This document shows positions 8,360 through 17,600 of a stretch of DNA of 64,000 nucleotides, in pieces. The translations under genes and the position numbers were made by a program. The stretch is from Haloferax prahovense DSM 18310 (GTDB taxonomy: Archaea; Halobacteriota; Halobacteria; Halobacteriales; Haloferacaceae). The first letter of the stretch is position 1. Every line of letters begins with the position of its first letter. The notes beneath the pieces were generated by a model that saw only the letters and a program-made list of their open reading frames with translations, had not been told where the DNA came from and ran no database searches. The stretch is from NCBI RefSeq assembly GCF_000336815.1, contig NZ_AOLG01000056.1, positions 43,185 through 107,184 of the forward strand, read 5' to 3'.

Positions 8360-9625
8360 ATGAGACGAACACGAGTCGTTTCGCTCGCGCTGCTGCTCGC
8401 CGTCGTCGTGAACGCCGGCGTCGCCTCCGTCGGTCTCACCTCGGCCGAGCAGGCGAAGGCGTCGATATCCGGCGCTTACGTCTCGACGGAGAACCCTTCG
8501 CCGGGACAGCAGTTCACCGTGACGACGAACGTCACGAACGTCGCGACGAGTTCCGATAGCATCACGCTGACCGACATGTACGTGCGCTCCGTCAGCGGCA
8601 CGGAAGAACACGCTCGGGTCGAGGATGTCGGGTCGATATCTCCCGGGAACACGCTCTCCGTGCCCCTCTCGCTCTCGCTTTCGGACGTCGGTACCCACAA
8701 TCTCCGGGTTCACGCCGTCGTCAGGTCCGACAGCGGTGACACCCAGCATCTGAAGTACCCGCTTTTGATCACCGTCACAAAGCGGAGTTCGGTCATGGTC
8801 TCGGTGCAGGCGTCCGAGCCGACGGCCAACACCGACACGCCGGTCAACGTGACGGTTGCCAACGGCGATTCCAACGCGATTTCGACCGTTCGGCTGCAGC
8901 TCTCCGGCAACGGGTCCGTCGTGGACCCCGAACGAGTGACCGGTTCTATCGACCCCGGTGTCGACCGGGCGTTCCGATACAACGTGACGTTCGAAGAGGC
9001 CGGACCGAAGACGCTCAACGCGACGGCGACCTACACCACGAACGACGGGTCTCCGAAGACAGTCTCCGACGAAACCGTGTTCAGCGTGGTCAACGAGTCC
9101 GACGAGGACCAACTCGAAGGGAGAATCCAACTCGTCGGCGTCGAGACGTCGGGTGACGGCATCGTCACGATCCAGGGCGACGCCGCCAACGTCGGCGGGA
9201 CGAACGTCAAGTCCGTCCTGTTGCGCGTCGAGGACACGGCGTCGGTGAGTCCGATGGGCGCGTCCGGCGAGTACTTCGTCGGCGCGGTCAACGACAGTAA
9301 GTTCGATACGTTCGAGCTGATAACGCGAACGAAGAGCGACGCGACGGAGGTCCCGATTCGCGTTCGGTATCTCGTCGACGGCGAGCGCCGGACCGACACC
9401 GTGACAGTCAACCTCAGTTCGACGAGCGCCGGCGCGAGAGCCGCGGCGGGACCGGCTCCGAACATGGGCGGTCCGAATCAGGCAGGTGCTGGCCCTTCCG
9501 ACAGACGTTCACAGCCACAGCCCCGGTCGGGTGGTGCGCTCGGCGGTCTCGGCGGGCTTGTCCTGCCTCTCGTCGCTGTTGTCGCGCTCGGCGGCGGCGC
9601 GTACGTCCTCTGGAAGCGACGATGA
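8360..9625 (+). CDS. Secreted CARDB-like surface protein with C-terminal membrane anchor
   Basis: A 421-residue exported protein. It has a signal peptide at residues 1-29 (RRTRVVSLALLLAVVVNAG), three Ig-like/CARDB-type beta domains (about 35-140, 145-250 and 255-355; for example VSTENPSPGQQFTVTTNVTN and NTDTPVNVTVANGDSNAIST), a Gly/Pro/Gln-rich linker (about 360-395), and a single TM helix with a KRR stop-transfer end. It overlaps the following ABC ATPase by four bases (ATGA). It therefore belongs to a three-gene unit with a MacB-like ATPase and permease, a layout like MacA or an accessory substrate protein next to MacB, although this protein is not a MacA homologue. It may present or receive the transported substrate outside the cell. 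Confidence 0.8.
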   Translation: MRRTRVVSLALLLAVVVNAGVASVGLTSAEQAKASISGAYVSTENPSPGQQFTVTTNVTNVATSSDSITLTDMYVRSVSGTEEHARVEDVGSISPGNTLSVPLSLSLSDVGTHNLRVHAVVRSDSGDTQHLKYPLLITVTKRSSVMVSVQASEPTANTDTPVNVTVANGDSNAISTVRLQLSGNGSVVDPERVTGSIDPGVDRAFRYNVTFEEAGPKTLNATATYTTNDGSPKTVSDETVFSVVNESDEDQLEGRIQLVGVETSGDGIVTIQGDAANVGGTNVKSVLLRVEDTASVSPMGASGEYFVGAVNDSKFDTFELITRTKSDATEVPIRVRYLVDGERRTDTVTVNLSSTSAGARAAAGPAPNMGGPNQAGAGPSDRRSQPQPRSGGALGGLGGLVLPLVAVVALGGGAYVLWKRR

Positions 9626-10284
9626 GCGTCATCGAACTCTCCGACGTCGTGAAACGATACAATAACGGGGACGAGGAGATAGCGGCGCTGAAAGGCGTTG
9701 ACCTCGCGGTCAACCGCGGTGAGATGGTCGCGATTATCGGCCCCTCCGGGTCCGGGAAGAGCACGCTGTTGAACGTCATCGGCCTACTCGACACGCCGAC
9801 TGAGGGCACAGTCACCCTCGACGGTCAAGACGTGACGGACCTCGGGACCGACGGACTCACCGACCACCGTCGGGAGAGTATCGGCTTCGTGTTTCAGGCG
9901 TACCACCTGCTTCCGATTTTCACCGCGGTAGAGAACGTTGCTGTCCCCTCGATGTGGGACTCGACCGTCGACCGGACGGACCGAGCGAGAGAACTGCTCG
10001 ACCGCGTCGGTCTCGGTGAGCGCCTCTCGCACAAGCCGAATCAGCTCTCGGGCGGCCAACAGCAGCGTGTCGCCATCGCTCGCGCCCTCGTGAACGAACC
10101 GCACATCATCCTCGCGGACGAGCCGACGGGCAACCTCGACCAAGACACCGGTGCGACCATCCTCGACGAACTGACCCGAATGAAAAACGAGGAGAACGTC
10201 GCCATCGCGGCGGTCACGCACGACGAACAGTTGACGAACTACGCCGACCGAACGGTCGAACTGGTCGACGGAGTCAGGCGGTGA
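9622..10284 (+). CDS. ABC transporter ATP-binding protein, MacB/LolD type
   Basis: A 220-residue cytosolic ATPase that powers the permease encoded 5 bp downstream. Walker A is [11 protein letters not shown] (about residue 39), the Q-loop [18 protein letters not shown] is typical of the LolD/MacB/FtsE class, the signature is [15 protein letters not shown], Walker B is [12 protein letters not shown], and the H-loop is AVTHDE. Length and motifs are complete. The start overlaps the stop of the CARDB protein (ATGA), implying coupled translation. Class knowledge points to export or mechanotransmission of lipids, peptides or surface proteins rather than nutrient uptake. Confidence 0.95.
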   Translation: MSVIELSDVVKRYNNGDEEIAALKGVDLAVNRGEMVAIIGPSGSGKSTLLNVIGLLDTPTEGTVTLDGQDVTDLGTDGLTDHRRESIGFVFQAYHLLPIFTAVENVAVPSMWDSTVDRTDRARELLDRVGLGERLSHKPNQLSGGQQQRVAIARALVNEPHIILADEPTGNLDQDTGATILDELTRMKNEENVAIAAVTHDEQLTNYADRTVELVDGVRR

Positions 10285-10289
10285 GCTGA

Positions 10290-11414
10290 ATGGACCCCAG
10301 ACAGAGATTCCCGAGCGTCGTCATGGCCTGGCGGAACCTGTGGCGTAACAGGCTTCGGACCGTCTTAGCGGCGCTCGGAATCGTCATCGGTGTGGTCGCC
10401 ATCGCCGGACTCGGTATCACCGGCTCGGCGCTCAGGTACGGGACGGCCCAGCAGTTCAGCGACATCACGAACCAGGCGACGGTCATGCCCGGAGAGGACG
10501 CCGACCAGCGACACCTGACGGAAGCGCAGGTCAGCGCCATCAGGGAGGTCGCCTCGAACGCGACGGTGATTCCCATCAAGGAAGGGAGCCTCCAAGCCTC
10601 GTCGCACACCGCCGAGACCTATACGAGAGTCGAGCAGGTGACCCATCCGAGCGACCTGTATAGCGCCCACCGAGGGACGATTCCACAGCCGTTCCGCACG
10701 GGCGTTCTGTTGAACAACGAGACGGCGGCGCAGCTGAACGTCACGGTCGGCGACCTCGTCATCGTCGGAGACCAGTCGTACAAGGTCCGCGCGATTCTCG
10801 CGGAGGGCGGCATCGGCTTCCGCTCCAGCGGCGTCGTGGTCTCGCCGCCGGCGCTCGACAAACAGGGCTACTCCTCGGTGACGATTATCGCCGAGGACGG
10901 CGACGCGGCCCAGCACCTTGCCAACGCGACGGAGGCCCGGTTCAACACCGGCGAGGAAGTCGTCCGAACGTCGTCGTTCGGTGGCCTCAATCAGCGCGTC
11001 GGCTCGCTGTTCAGCACTCTGAACCTGGTGCTTCTCGGCATCGGCTCGATATCGCTCGTCGTCGCCGGCGTGAGCATCCTGAACATCATGCTGATGAGCA
11101 CTATCGAACGCCGGAGCGAAATCGGCGTGCTCCGCGCGGTCGGCGTCCGCCGACAGGACGTTCTCCGGATGATTCTCACGGAGGCGACGCTGCTGGGACT
11201 CATCGGCGGCGCGGTCGGTGCCGCGCTGTCGGCGCTCATCGGCGCGGTCCTGTACAACGCGCTCTACAGCTCGCCGATGCTCGTGTTCCGGTGGGCGAGC
11301 GCGAGATACCTGCTCATCGGCTTCGGGTTCGGCGCGTTCGCGAGCGTTCTCAGCGGCATCTATCCGGCGTGGAAAGCCGCCAACAAGCGCCCGGTCGAAG
11401 CGATTCGAAGCTAG
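10290..11414 (+). CDS. ABC transporter permease, FtsX/MacB family
   Basis: A 374-residue membrane protein with the MacB topology. It has one N-terminal TM helix (VLAALGIVIGVVAIAGLGI, about residues 28-46), a large extracytoplasmic MacB_PCD domain (about 50-235), then three C-terminal TM helices in the FtsX domain (LGIGSISLVVAGVSILNIMLM, ILTEATLLGLIGGAVGAALSALI, YLLIGFGFGAFASVLSGIYPAW). The FtsX hallmarks RRSEIGVLRAVGVRR and GIYPAWKAANKRPVEAIR are present. It is the last gene of the operon with the CARDB protein and ATPase, so the three should form one complex. Confidence 0.95.
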   Translation: MDPRQRFPSVVMAWRNLWRNRLRTVLAALGIVIGVVAIAGLGITGSALRYGTAQQFSDITNQATVMPGEDADQRHLTEAQVSAIREVASNATVIPIKEGSLQASSHTAETYTRVEQVTHPSDLYSAHRGTIPQPFRTGVLLNNETAAQLNVTVGDLVIVGDQSYKVRAILAEGGIGFRSSGVVVSPPALDKQGYSSVTIIAEDGDAAQHLANATEARFNTGEEVVRTSSFGGLNQRVGSLFSTLNLVLLGIGSISLVVAGVSILNIMLMSTIERRSEIGVLRAVGVRRQDVLRMILTEATLLGLIGGAVGAALSALIGAVLYNALYSSPMLVFRWASARYLLIGFGFGAFASVLSGIYPAWKAANKRPVEAIRS

Positions 11415-11501
11415 CGCTAGCGGGTCGGTGCCGCGGTCGGACCGAGGTGACCGTGTCCTCGGCTTTTCGCCGTCCACAACCGCGTCTCTTGCCCCCGCGA
11501 A

Positions 11502-12242
11502 TCACCACCTAACGAACGGAAGGTCCGGCGCGTCGAGCGCGACGAACTCCGAGACGAACTCGTTCGCCGGCGACTCGTATATCTCACGGGGCGTTCCGAC
11601 CTGCTCGACGCGACCCTCGTTCAATACGGCGACCCGGTCGCACATCACCATCGCCTCCTCCTGGTCGTGGGTGACGTAGAGTCCGGTGACGTCCAACTCC
11701 GCCAGTAGCGCGCCGATTTCCGTCCGCAGGCGCGCCTTCAGTTGGGCGTCGAGCCCCGTCATCGGCTCGTCCAACAGGAGGATGTTCGGCTCGATAGCGA
11801 GCGCGCGCGCCAGCCCGACGCGCTGTTGCTGGCCGCCGGAGAGCGTCGTCGGGTCGCGGTCGCCCATCTCGCCGATGTCGAGCATTTCGAGCAGTTCCTC
11901 GGCCCGATTCCGCCGCTCGCGCTTCCCGACGCCTCGCATCTTCAGCCCGAACGCGACGTTCTCGGCGACGGTCATGTTGTCGAACAGGGCGTACTCTTGG
12001 AACACCAACCCGACGTTTCGGTTCTCCGGGGGGACGTTCGTCACGTCCTCGCCGTCGAACCTGACCGTCCCGTCGGTCGGCGTCTCGAAGCCGGCGACGG
12101 TTCGAAGCGTCGTCGTCTTCCCACACCCCGAGGGGCCGAGCACGCCCAGAATCTCGCCGTCCGAGACGGTGAGCGAAACGCCGTCCAGCGCCGTCGTGTC
12201 GTCGTAGTCCTTTCGGACCGCGTTTAGTGTCACGTCTGCCAT
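11502..12242 (-). CDS. ABC importer ATP-binding protein
   Basis: A 246-residue ATPase of the polyamine/iron/thiamine/phosphonate importer class. Walker A is GPSGCGKTTT (about residue 35), the signature is [15 protein letters not shown], Walker B is ILLLDEPMTGLD, and the H-loop region is VTHDQEEAM. At 246 residues it lacks the C-terminal TOBE domain that PotA or FbpC proteins usually carry, so regulation through that domain is absent. It is the last gene of a minus-strand operon: lipoprotein, permease 1, permease 2, ATPase. Its ATG overlaps the stop of permease 2. Confidence 0.9.
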   Translation of the reverse strand: MADVTLNAVRKDYDDTTALDGVSLTVSDGEILGVLGPSGCGKTTTLRTVAGFETPTDGTVRFDGEDVTNVPPENRNVGLVFQEYALFDNMTVAENVAFGLKMRGVGKRERRNRAEELLEMLDIGEMGDRDPTTLSGGQQQRVGLARALAIEPNILLLDEPMTGLDAQLKARLRTEIGALLAELDVTGLYVTHDQEEAMVMCDRVAVLNEGRVEQVGTPREIYESPANEFVSEFVALDAPDLPFVRW

Positions 12243-13123
12243 TAGCTACCTCTGGTGTCGAATCCGCGGCGACCGACCCGCTGTAGGAGGAGGGTGACCG
12301 CGACGATGATGAAAAAGAACATCGACACGGCTGCCGCCGCCTTGGTGAACGAGCTGTTCGAGATGTGTCGCTGCAAGAAGAGCGCCAGCGGCTGGGTACC
12401 TTTCGCCCAGACGATGTACGAGAAGTTGAACTCCGCGGCCGCGAGCGCCCAACAGATAATGGCTCCCGAGACGATACCCGAGCGGGCGTTCGGTACGATG
12501 ACCGTCAGAAACGTCCGCGGCCACGACGCGCCCAGCGAGCGAGCCGATTCCTCCAGTTGCCGCAGCGGCATCGACTCGAACTCGCTTTGGACTGCCATCA
12601 CCATGAACGGCGCTTTCAAGAGCGAGTAGCCGACGATAAGTCCAAAACTCGTCGCCGAGAGGTCCGGGTACGCTCGGAGGAACGCGACACCCAAGATGAC
12701 GCCCGGCACGAGCGGGAGCACGGAGACGGCGTTGACCCACTCTTTGCCCGGGAACTCGTAGCGGGAGACCGCGTACGCGATGGGAACGCCGACGACGAGG
12801 TTGATGAGGACGCCGCCGAGCGCCAGCCCGATGCTGAACGCCAACTCCGCCGGAACCAACACCGTCAGCCTCTCGCCGCCGAGCGGGAGGCTGAACAGGG
12901 GGCGCCATCCCATGCTGCGCTGTGAGCCAATCGTGTCCGCGAGCCCCAGCACCGCCCGCCAGTTCTCGAAGGTGACGAACCCGGAGGGGAGGACGCCGGT
13001 CCAACTCGTGGCGAACGAGGCAACGACGGTGAGGACGATGGGCGCGATGAGGAACGCGACCGTCGCGAACAGGGCCAGCGTCACGATAGACCGCCCGAAT
13101 CGACGCGAGAGGGACAACGTCAT
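12242..13123 (-). CDS. ABC importer permease 2 (PotC/CysW-like)
   Basis: A 293-residue inner membrane permease starting at the ATG at 13123 (MTLSLSRRFGRSIV); the open frame extends upstream but only as a shadow of permease 1. About six TM helices are visible. The EAA loop that docks the ATPase reads LEESARSLGASWPRTFLTVIVPNARSG near residue 185. It overlaps permease 1 (ATGA at 13120-13123) and the ATPase gene, so all are translated together. Confidence 0.9.
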   Translation of the reverse strand: MTLSLSRRFGRSIVTLALFATVAFLIAPIVLTVVASFATSWTGVLPSGFVTFENWRAVLGLADTIGSQRSMGWRPLFSLPLGGERLTVLVPAELAFSIGLALGGVLINLVVGVPIAYAVSRYEFPGKEWVNAVSVLPLVPGVILGVAFLRAYPDLSATSFGLIVGYSLLKAPFMVMAVQSEFESMPLRQLEESARSLGASWPRTFLTVIVPNARSGIVSGAIICWALAAAEFNFSYIVWAKGTQPLALFLQRHISNSSFTKAAAAVSMFFFIIVAVTLLLQRVGRRGFDTRGS

Positions 13124-14058
13124 ATCCCGACCTCCGCGCTGGTGTACCGAAGTCCGAGAACGGTGAACAGGAACGTGAACGCGAAGTAGACGGTCGCCAT
13201 CGCACCGGCGACCTGGACGTCGTAGCCGACGCCGAGTTCCCGCGAGAGCTGGAGCGTCCAAACGACGAGCGTCTGGATGACGACGAGCGTCCCGAAAATC
13301 GCTAGTCCCGTCCGGAACGTGAGAATCAGCGCGCCGGTGATGCCCGGTCGAATCTGCGGGAGCGTGACGTACCGAAACGTCTCGAACGGCGTCGCACCGA
13401 GCGCCTGGGCTGCCTCCTCGGCGGCCGAGTCGACCTCGGCGTACGTCCCGCGGAGGATGAGCGTCGCGCGCGGCACCATCGAGTACACGAAGGCGACGAA
13501 CAGTCCCGGGACGCTGACCGCGAACGCAAGGTCGGTGGGTCGAGCCCCGGTGAGGGCGGCCGTGACCGCGGTGACGACGCCGTTGTTCCCGAACAGCACC
13601 AGAATCATGAACGCGGCGACGATGCCGGGGAGACTGATGGGAAACGAGACGAGCGTGACGAGGAGGTCCTCGCCGGGGAGGTCATATTTTTCGAGGGCGT
13701 GCGCGATGGGGACGGCGAGTCCGACCGAGACGAGCGTCGTCCCGGTGGCCAGCCACAGGGAGTTGAACGCCACCTGTCGGTAGTAGGGGTCGCCGAACAG
13801 CGTCGCGTAGGCGTCGAGCGAGAACCCGACCGACCGGTACTGGGCCGTCGAGACGCTGATGCGAACGACTTCGGAGAGGGGATACAGGCCCGCGACGAAC
13901 AGAAGCACCGAAAACGGCGCGCACAGCGCGACGATGCGGCGGTACTCGCGCTCTCGCTCGGTGACGGGGTTCGCGACGGTCTCGAACGCGCCGACCACCC
14001 GCGCCGTGAGCGCCCGGAGCGTCGAGAGCGGACTGTTCTCGGCGTGTCGGTCGGACAT
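13120..14058 (-). CDS. ABC importer permease 1 (PotB/CysT-like)
   Basis: A 312-residue permease with six or seven TM helices. The EAA motif region reads AAEEAAQALGATPFETFRYVTLPQ near residue 215, and the last helix ends TVLGLRYTSAEVGI. The N-terminal 35 residues (ENSPLSTLRALTARVVGAFE) are cytosolic. The gene begins two bases after the stop of the substrate-binding lipoprotein. Together with permease 2 it forms a heterodimeric channel. Confidence 0.9.
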   Translation of the reverse strand: MSDRHAENSPLSTLRALTARVVGAFETVANPVTEREREYRRIVALCAPFSVLLFVAGLYPLSEVVRISVSTAQYRSVGFSLDAYATLFGDPYYRQVAFNSLWLATGTTLVSVGLAVPIAHALEKYDLPGEDLLVTLVSFPISLPGIVAAFMILVLFGNNGVVTAVTAALTGARPTDLAFAVSVPGLFVAFVYSMVPRATLILRGTYAEVDSAAEEAAQALGATPFETFRYVTLPQIRPGITGALILTFRTGLAIFGTLVVIQTLVVWTLQLSRELGVGYDVQVAGAMATVYFAFTFLFTVLGLRYTSAEVGI

Positions 14059-14060
14059 CC

Positions 14061-15209
14061 TCAGATGTTCGCGCCGCGCGTTATCTCTCGGATGATGTCC
14101 TCCTGCCGGTCGACCAACTGACTGTAGTCGACTTGGAACTCCGTCCGGTCGTACTCGGCCGGGTCGATGAACTCGTCGGGAAGCTCCAGCTCCGAGGAGC
14201 GAATCGGCCTGACGTAGGCGTCGAGGAACTGCTGTTGGCCCTCCAGCGAGAGGACGTAGTCCATGAACAGCTTGCCCGCCGCCGGATTCGGCGCGCCCTC
14301 CAAGAGCGCGTAGCCGTACGGCATGTTGAGCGCGCCCTTATTGCCGTTTTCGCCGCCCAAGAGCGCGACGCCGACGTTCTCCTCTGCGACCTCGTCGTTG
14401 TTGTACTTGAGGTCGAGGCCGGAGTAGTCGTACCGGACGAACGTCGCGTACTCCCCGCGGGAGAACTGCGCGAGGAAGTTGTCGGTGAACTCAGCGCCGC
14501 CCTCCTGAATCCGCTCGTAGTAGTCGACGACGGGCTGGAGGTCGTCCATGCTGCCGCCGCGGGCGTTGTTGACCGACAGCGCCGCCGCGAGCCCGACCGC
14601 CGCCTGCGGGGTCTGGAGCGCCAGGTCCTGCGTGATTTCGGGTTGGAGCAGGTCCTCCCACGTGGTCGGCTCGTCGAGGCCGCGTTCCTCGTAGATGTCC
14701 TTCCGGTAGGTCACGGCCGTCGTCACCCGGCGGGTCGCCGTGACGTGCCCGTCGTCGGTCTTGAGCGTGTCCGGCACTTTGTCCCACCCCTGCGGCTTGT
14801 ACGCCTGTGTAAAGCCCTCGTTCCGGGCGACGATGCCGTAGGTGTAGCCGCCGTTGTACCCGGAGTGAGTCATGTTGTTCGAGTGTGAGCGCATGTGTTG
14901 GAGCGCCTCGCCCGACGAGCGATCGTCGTCGTGGACCGCCACGCCGTAGGAATCCTCGAACGACTGCATCAGCGACGGCCAGTTCATCCACCCGGACTGC
15001 ACGCAGTAGAAGTACAGCGTATCGGGGAACGCGGTGGCCTCGATGTTCGTCTGGAAGTCCTGATACCCGACCTCGTACGTCTCCGCGTCGCCGCCGCCGG
15101 AGCCAGTCGAAGAGGCGTCACGTTCGGAATTACTCGTCGTCAGACAGCCGGCGAGACCCGCCAACGCCGCGGCAGAACCCCCGATGAAACTTCTCCTGGT
15201 TGATACCAT
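14061..15209 (-). CDS. Tat-exported ABC substrate-binding lipoprotein
   Basis: A 382-residue extracellular binding protein that delivers substrate to the permeases encoded next. The ATG at 15209 is preferred over the GTG before it. The Tat motif TRRSFIGG is followed by a lipobox LAGC (Cys at about residue 22) and a Ser/Gly/Asp-rich linker. The mature part has the type-2 periplasmic-binding fold: IVARNEGFTQAYKPQGWD, TAVTYRKDIYEERGLDEP, MPYGYALLEGAPNPAAGKLF and DYVLSLEGQQQF. This layout is shared by polyamine, Fe(III), thiamine and phosphonate binders. I see no residue pattern that settles the ligand. Confidence 0.9.
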   Translation of the reverse strand: MVSTRRSFIGGSAAALAGLAGCLTTSNSERDASSTGSGGGDAETYEVGYQDFQTNIEATAFPDTLYFYCVQSGWMNWPSLMQSFEDSYGVAVHDDDRSSGEALQHMRSHSNNMTHSGYNGGYTYGIVARNEGFTQAYKPQGWDKVPDTLKTDDGHVTATRRVTTAVTYRKDIYEERGLDEPTTWEDLLQPEITQDLALQTPQAAVGLAAALSVNNARGGSMDDLQPVVDYYERIQEGGAEFTDNFLAQFSRGEYATFVRYDYSGLDLKYNNDEVAEENVGVALLGGENGNKGALNMPYGYALLEGAPNPAAGKLFMDYVLSLEGQQQFLDAYVRPIRSSELELPDEFIDPAEYDRTEFQVDYSQLVDRQEDIIREITRGANI

Positions 15210-15324
15210 CACTCGGGCAACACGACCGGCCGCTAAAGGGAATTGCTATGAGCCTAACGTAGCCGTTTCGACGGTTGGGACACCAACATAGCGCTACAAA
15301 GGAGACAATAGATACGGAGTCCCG

Positions 15325-16299
15325 CTAGTTCTTGAACGCGCCCGCAACAAGAAGCGGGAAGACGAGCGTCGCCTCGGCTTCGATTTGCGTGTAGTTCGTG
15401 TCGTGGTCCTTGATTTTCCCCCACGACACGGCCTCGTTCGGGGGCGCGCCCGACAGCGAGCCGTCGCCCTCCATCCCCGTCGAGATGTAGACGACGTAGT
15501 CCGCGCCGCCGCGGAAGAGGTTCGTCATGATGGCGTGGTGCTTGGGGACGCCCCCGCCGACGGCGATAAGACCGGTTTCGTCAGCGAGGAGGCCGTTCTG
15601 GATGAGCGAGTCGTAGTCGTCGAGAATCTCGATGCCGACGTCCTTGTCGTAGCCCTGCCGGTAGTAGTACAGGAAGTTGCCCACCTCGGCGTCGGTGAGC
15701 GCCGGGCAGTAGACCGGCACGTCGTTTTCGGCCGCCTGCTTCAACACCGAGTGCTCGTCGTCGAGCGTCTCGCCCAGCTCGCGGGCGAACGCCGTCGGCG
15801 TCCGCACCTTCTCTTCGGCGAAAAAGTCCTCGAAGAAGTCGTAGAGATACTCTTCGAGCCAGACGTACCGGTCGGAGGGGACATAGATGTTGCCGAGGCG
15901 GTTGATGCCGCGCTCGCGGAGTTCGCCCTCGTCGGCGTCCCACGAGCCCATCTTGAACGGTTTCGCGGTCTTGATGACGTCCTCGGTCAGCGAGCCGGAG
16001 GTGGTGATGAGCACGTCCACGAAGCCCTCGCGGACGAGGTAGGCGACGGCCTCCCGCAGCCCCGACGAGATGATGTTCGAGGTGAACGTCAGGTAGACGG
16101 TCGCGTCCGCGTCTTGCATCTCTTCGGCGATGTCGATGGCTTCGGCGAGCTGCGTCGCCTGAAAGCCAGTCGTCGCGTACGCGTCGAGGAACTCGTCGAA
16201 GTCGAACGCGCCGCCGAAGTCGTAGCCCCGAACGTCGGCCGAATCGATGGCCTCGTCGCTCCCGGGGACGACGTGGTCGTGAGTGTCGTCTTCGGTCAT
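15325..16299 (-). CDS. dys: Deoxyhypusine synthase
   Basis: Makes the deoxyhypusine side chain on a conserved Lys of translation factor aIF5A, using an aminobutyl donor and NAD. It is a cytosolic protein of 324 residues, close to the family size. The catalytic lysine motif SWGKI is present (Lys at about residue 295), followed by the family C-terminus ATLVFPLLVAGAFKN. Also visible are the NAD-binding LTFTSNIISSGLREA, the GVPKHH motif and YVVYISTGMEGDGS. The N-terminal 30 residues are acidic. It lies upstream of the ABC importer on the same strand with a 115-bp gap. In Haloferax, hypusination is reported to start from agmatine rather than spermidine. Confidence 0.95.
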   Translation of the reverse strand: MTEDDTHDHVVPGSDEAIDSADVRGYDFGGAFDFDEFLDAYATTGFQATQLAEAIDIAEEMQDADATVYLTFTSNIISSGLREAVAYLVREGFVDVLITTSGSLTEDVIKTAKPFKMGSWDADEGELRERGINRLGNIYVPSDRYVWLEEYLYDFFEDFFAEEKVRTPTAFARELGETLDDEHSVLKQAAENDVPVYCPALTDAEVGNFLYYYRQGYDKDVGIEILDDYDSLIQNGLLADETGLIAVGGGVPKHHAIMTNLFRGGADYVVYISTGMEGDGSLSGAPPNEAVSWGKIKDHDTNYTQIEAEATLVFPLLVAGAFKN

Positions 16300-16395
16300 C
16301 GGCTACGGCTCGCACCGGCGCGCTTGAATCAGTTCCGTTCGGTTCCGAAAACAGCCGGACAGCGTGGGGGTAGACACCAATCCACTCGATGACTG

Positions 16396-16839
16396 TCACC
16401 GGTTCGACGACGAGTCGACGCCGCCGTCGGACTCCGGGCGAGTGTACCACCACGCCCACGCGACGAGCACGCCCTGAAGCGGCAGTCGGAGCCACAGGGC
16501 GGCGTCGGAGGGCTCCCGAAGTGACGCCGGAACACCTTCGAGCACGATATCGCTCGTCGCCATGTAGACGTTCGCGGGGAAGACCGCGACAAGTAGCGCG
16601 ATGAGTCCCCACGCGGCGATGCGTTGGGTGCGGCGGAAGACGACGCCGACGCCGAGGACGATTTCGGCGACGCCCGAGATGTAAACGAGCGCGAGCGCCG
16701 CCGGGAAGACCGGCGGGACGACCTGCGCGTACGCGTTCGGCACGACGAAGTGCATCACTCCGGCGAGGACGTAGAGCGCGCCCATCACGTAGCGGAGCGG
16801 CGTCTTGAACCGGCGGAGTCGTTCGGCGGCGAGAACCAT
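16396..16839 (-). CDS. DoxX-family membrane protein
   Basis: A 147-residue protein with four TM helices in the DoxX/DoxD pattern: MGALYVLAGVMHFVVPNAYAQVVPP, FPAALALVYISGVAEIVLGVGVVF, AAWGLIALLVAVFPANVYMA, and LPLQGVLVAWAWWYT. The HF/N and SGVAEIVLG motifs are typical. The family is linked loosely to thiosulfate:quinone or redox membrane functions, but most members have no proven activity. A single gene starting at the ATG at 16839. Confidence 0.85.
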   Translation of the reverse strand: MVLAAERLRRFKTPLRYVMGALYVLAGVMHFVVPNAYAQVVPPVFPAALALVYISGVAEIVLGVGVVFRRTQRIAAWGLIALLVAVFPANVYMATSDIVLEGVPASLREPSDAALWLRLPLQGVLVAWAWWYTRPESDGGVDSSSNR

Positions 16840-17600
16840 TTCGAATCGACGTTGGACCGGCGGTCAAAGACGCTGTCGGCGTCGGCGACCCGGCGTTGGT
16901 ACCGAACCGGAGACCGAAACCGCAGCTTTCGAAAATCAATACTCGTATAGTAATAATACATGGTATCTGATATATTTGTCACTGAGCCTGAGGACTGCCG
17001 TTGTGAGATTGCGACACCACTCGGACGCGCTTCCCGACCCGCCGTGACGGACGCGAGACGTTCGCAATTGAACCCCTCCCATTCGTCGTAACCAGTCTTT
17101 TCAGCAGCTTCACACGTTTAACCGGGAGAATTTCTGTAACGCTCGCCCCGAAGAACCGCGCTACTGAGTGCGAGTAACCTACCGACGACGCTTGTACTTG
17201 AAAACGTATTCTTGGGCCGTAGTTAAGCCGTTTCCCGCAGATACTATCAAGTGGGTCGAACTCGCAGTCGTGGTGCGAGAACGCAACCGAAGCAGCTCGG
17301 GTAGCTCTCGAGTGACGGTACGTTCGGTGCCTAATTTCGGGATAGAACTGGTGAGTTAGATATATAATTTTTCAGTTATATATTAGTCTTACTTTCTGAT
17401 AATTTTTATCGAAGCGATAGTCGCGAGCCCGCTATCCGTCGATTCGAACACGGTTCTACACGACCGAACGACGCGGTACGCGCGAGTGACGAGTCGTATT
17501 GCCGGGGAACTACCGGCGGGCGAAGCGAACTACGGACAGTACGGTTCGATATATATCGCTACTAGCAATTGACTTGTAGGTGTTGTAGAGAACGTGGGCT
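16840..17600. other. Gene-free intergenic region with AT-rich promoter DNA
   Basis: About 760 bp without a convincing gene. AT-rich blocks at about 16937-16980, 17360-17410 and 17550-17572 look like promoter elements; the last is just upstream of the ComB-like gene at 17601. The open frame at 17168-17359 has no protein-like composition, and I do not call it. I see no repeats or RNA gene. Confidence 0.5.

Noticed and set aside
10365-11477. Long antisense open frame over the MacB-like permease
   Set aside because: Shadow of a gene with full FtsX/MacB motifs.
17168-17359. Possible 63-residue gene in the long intergenic region
   Set aside because: No acidic haloarchaeal bias, no ribosome or promoter support, and no known motif.
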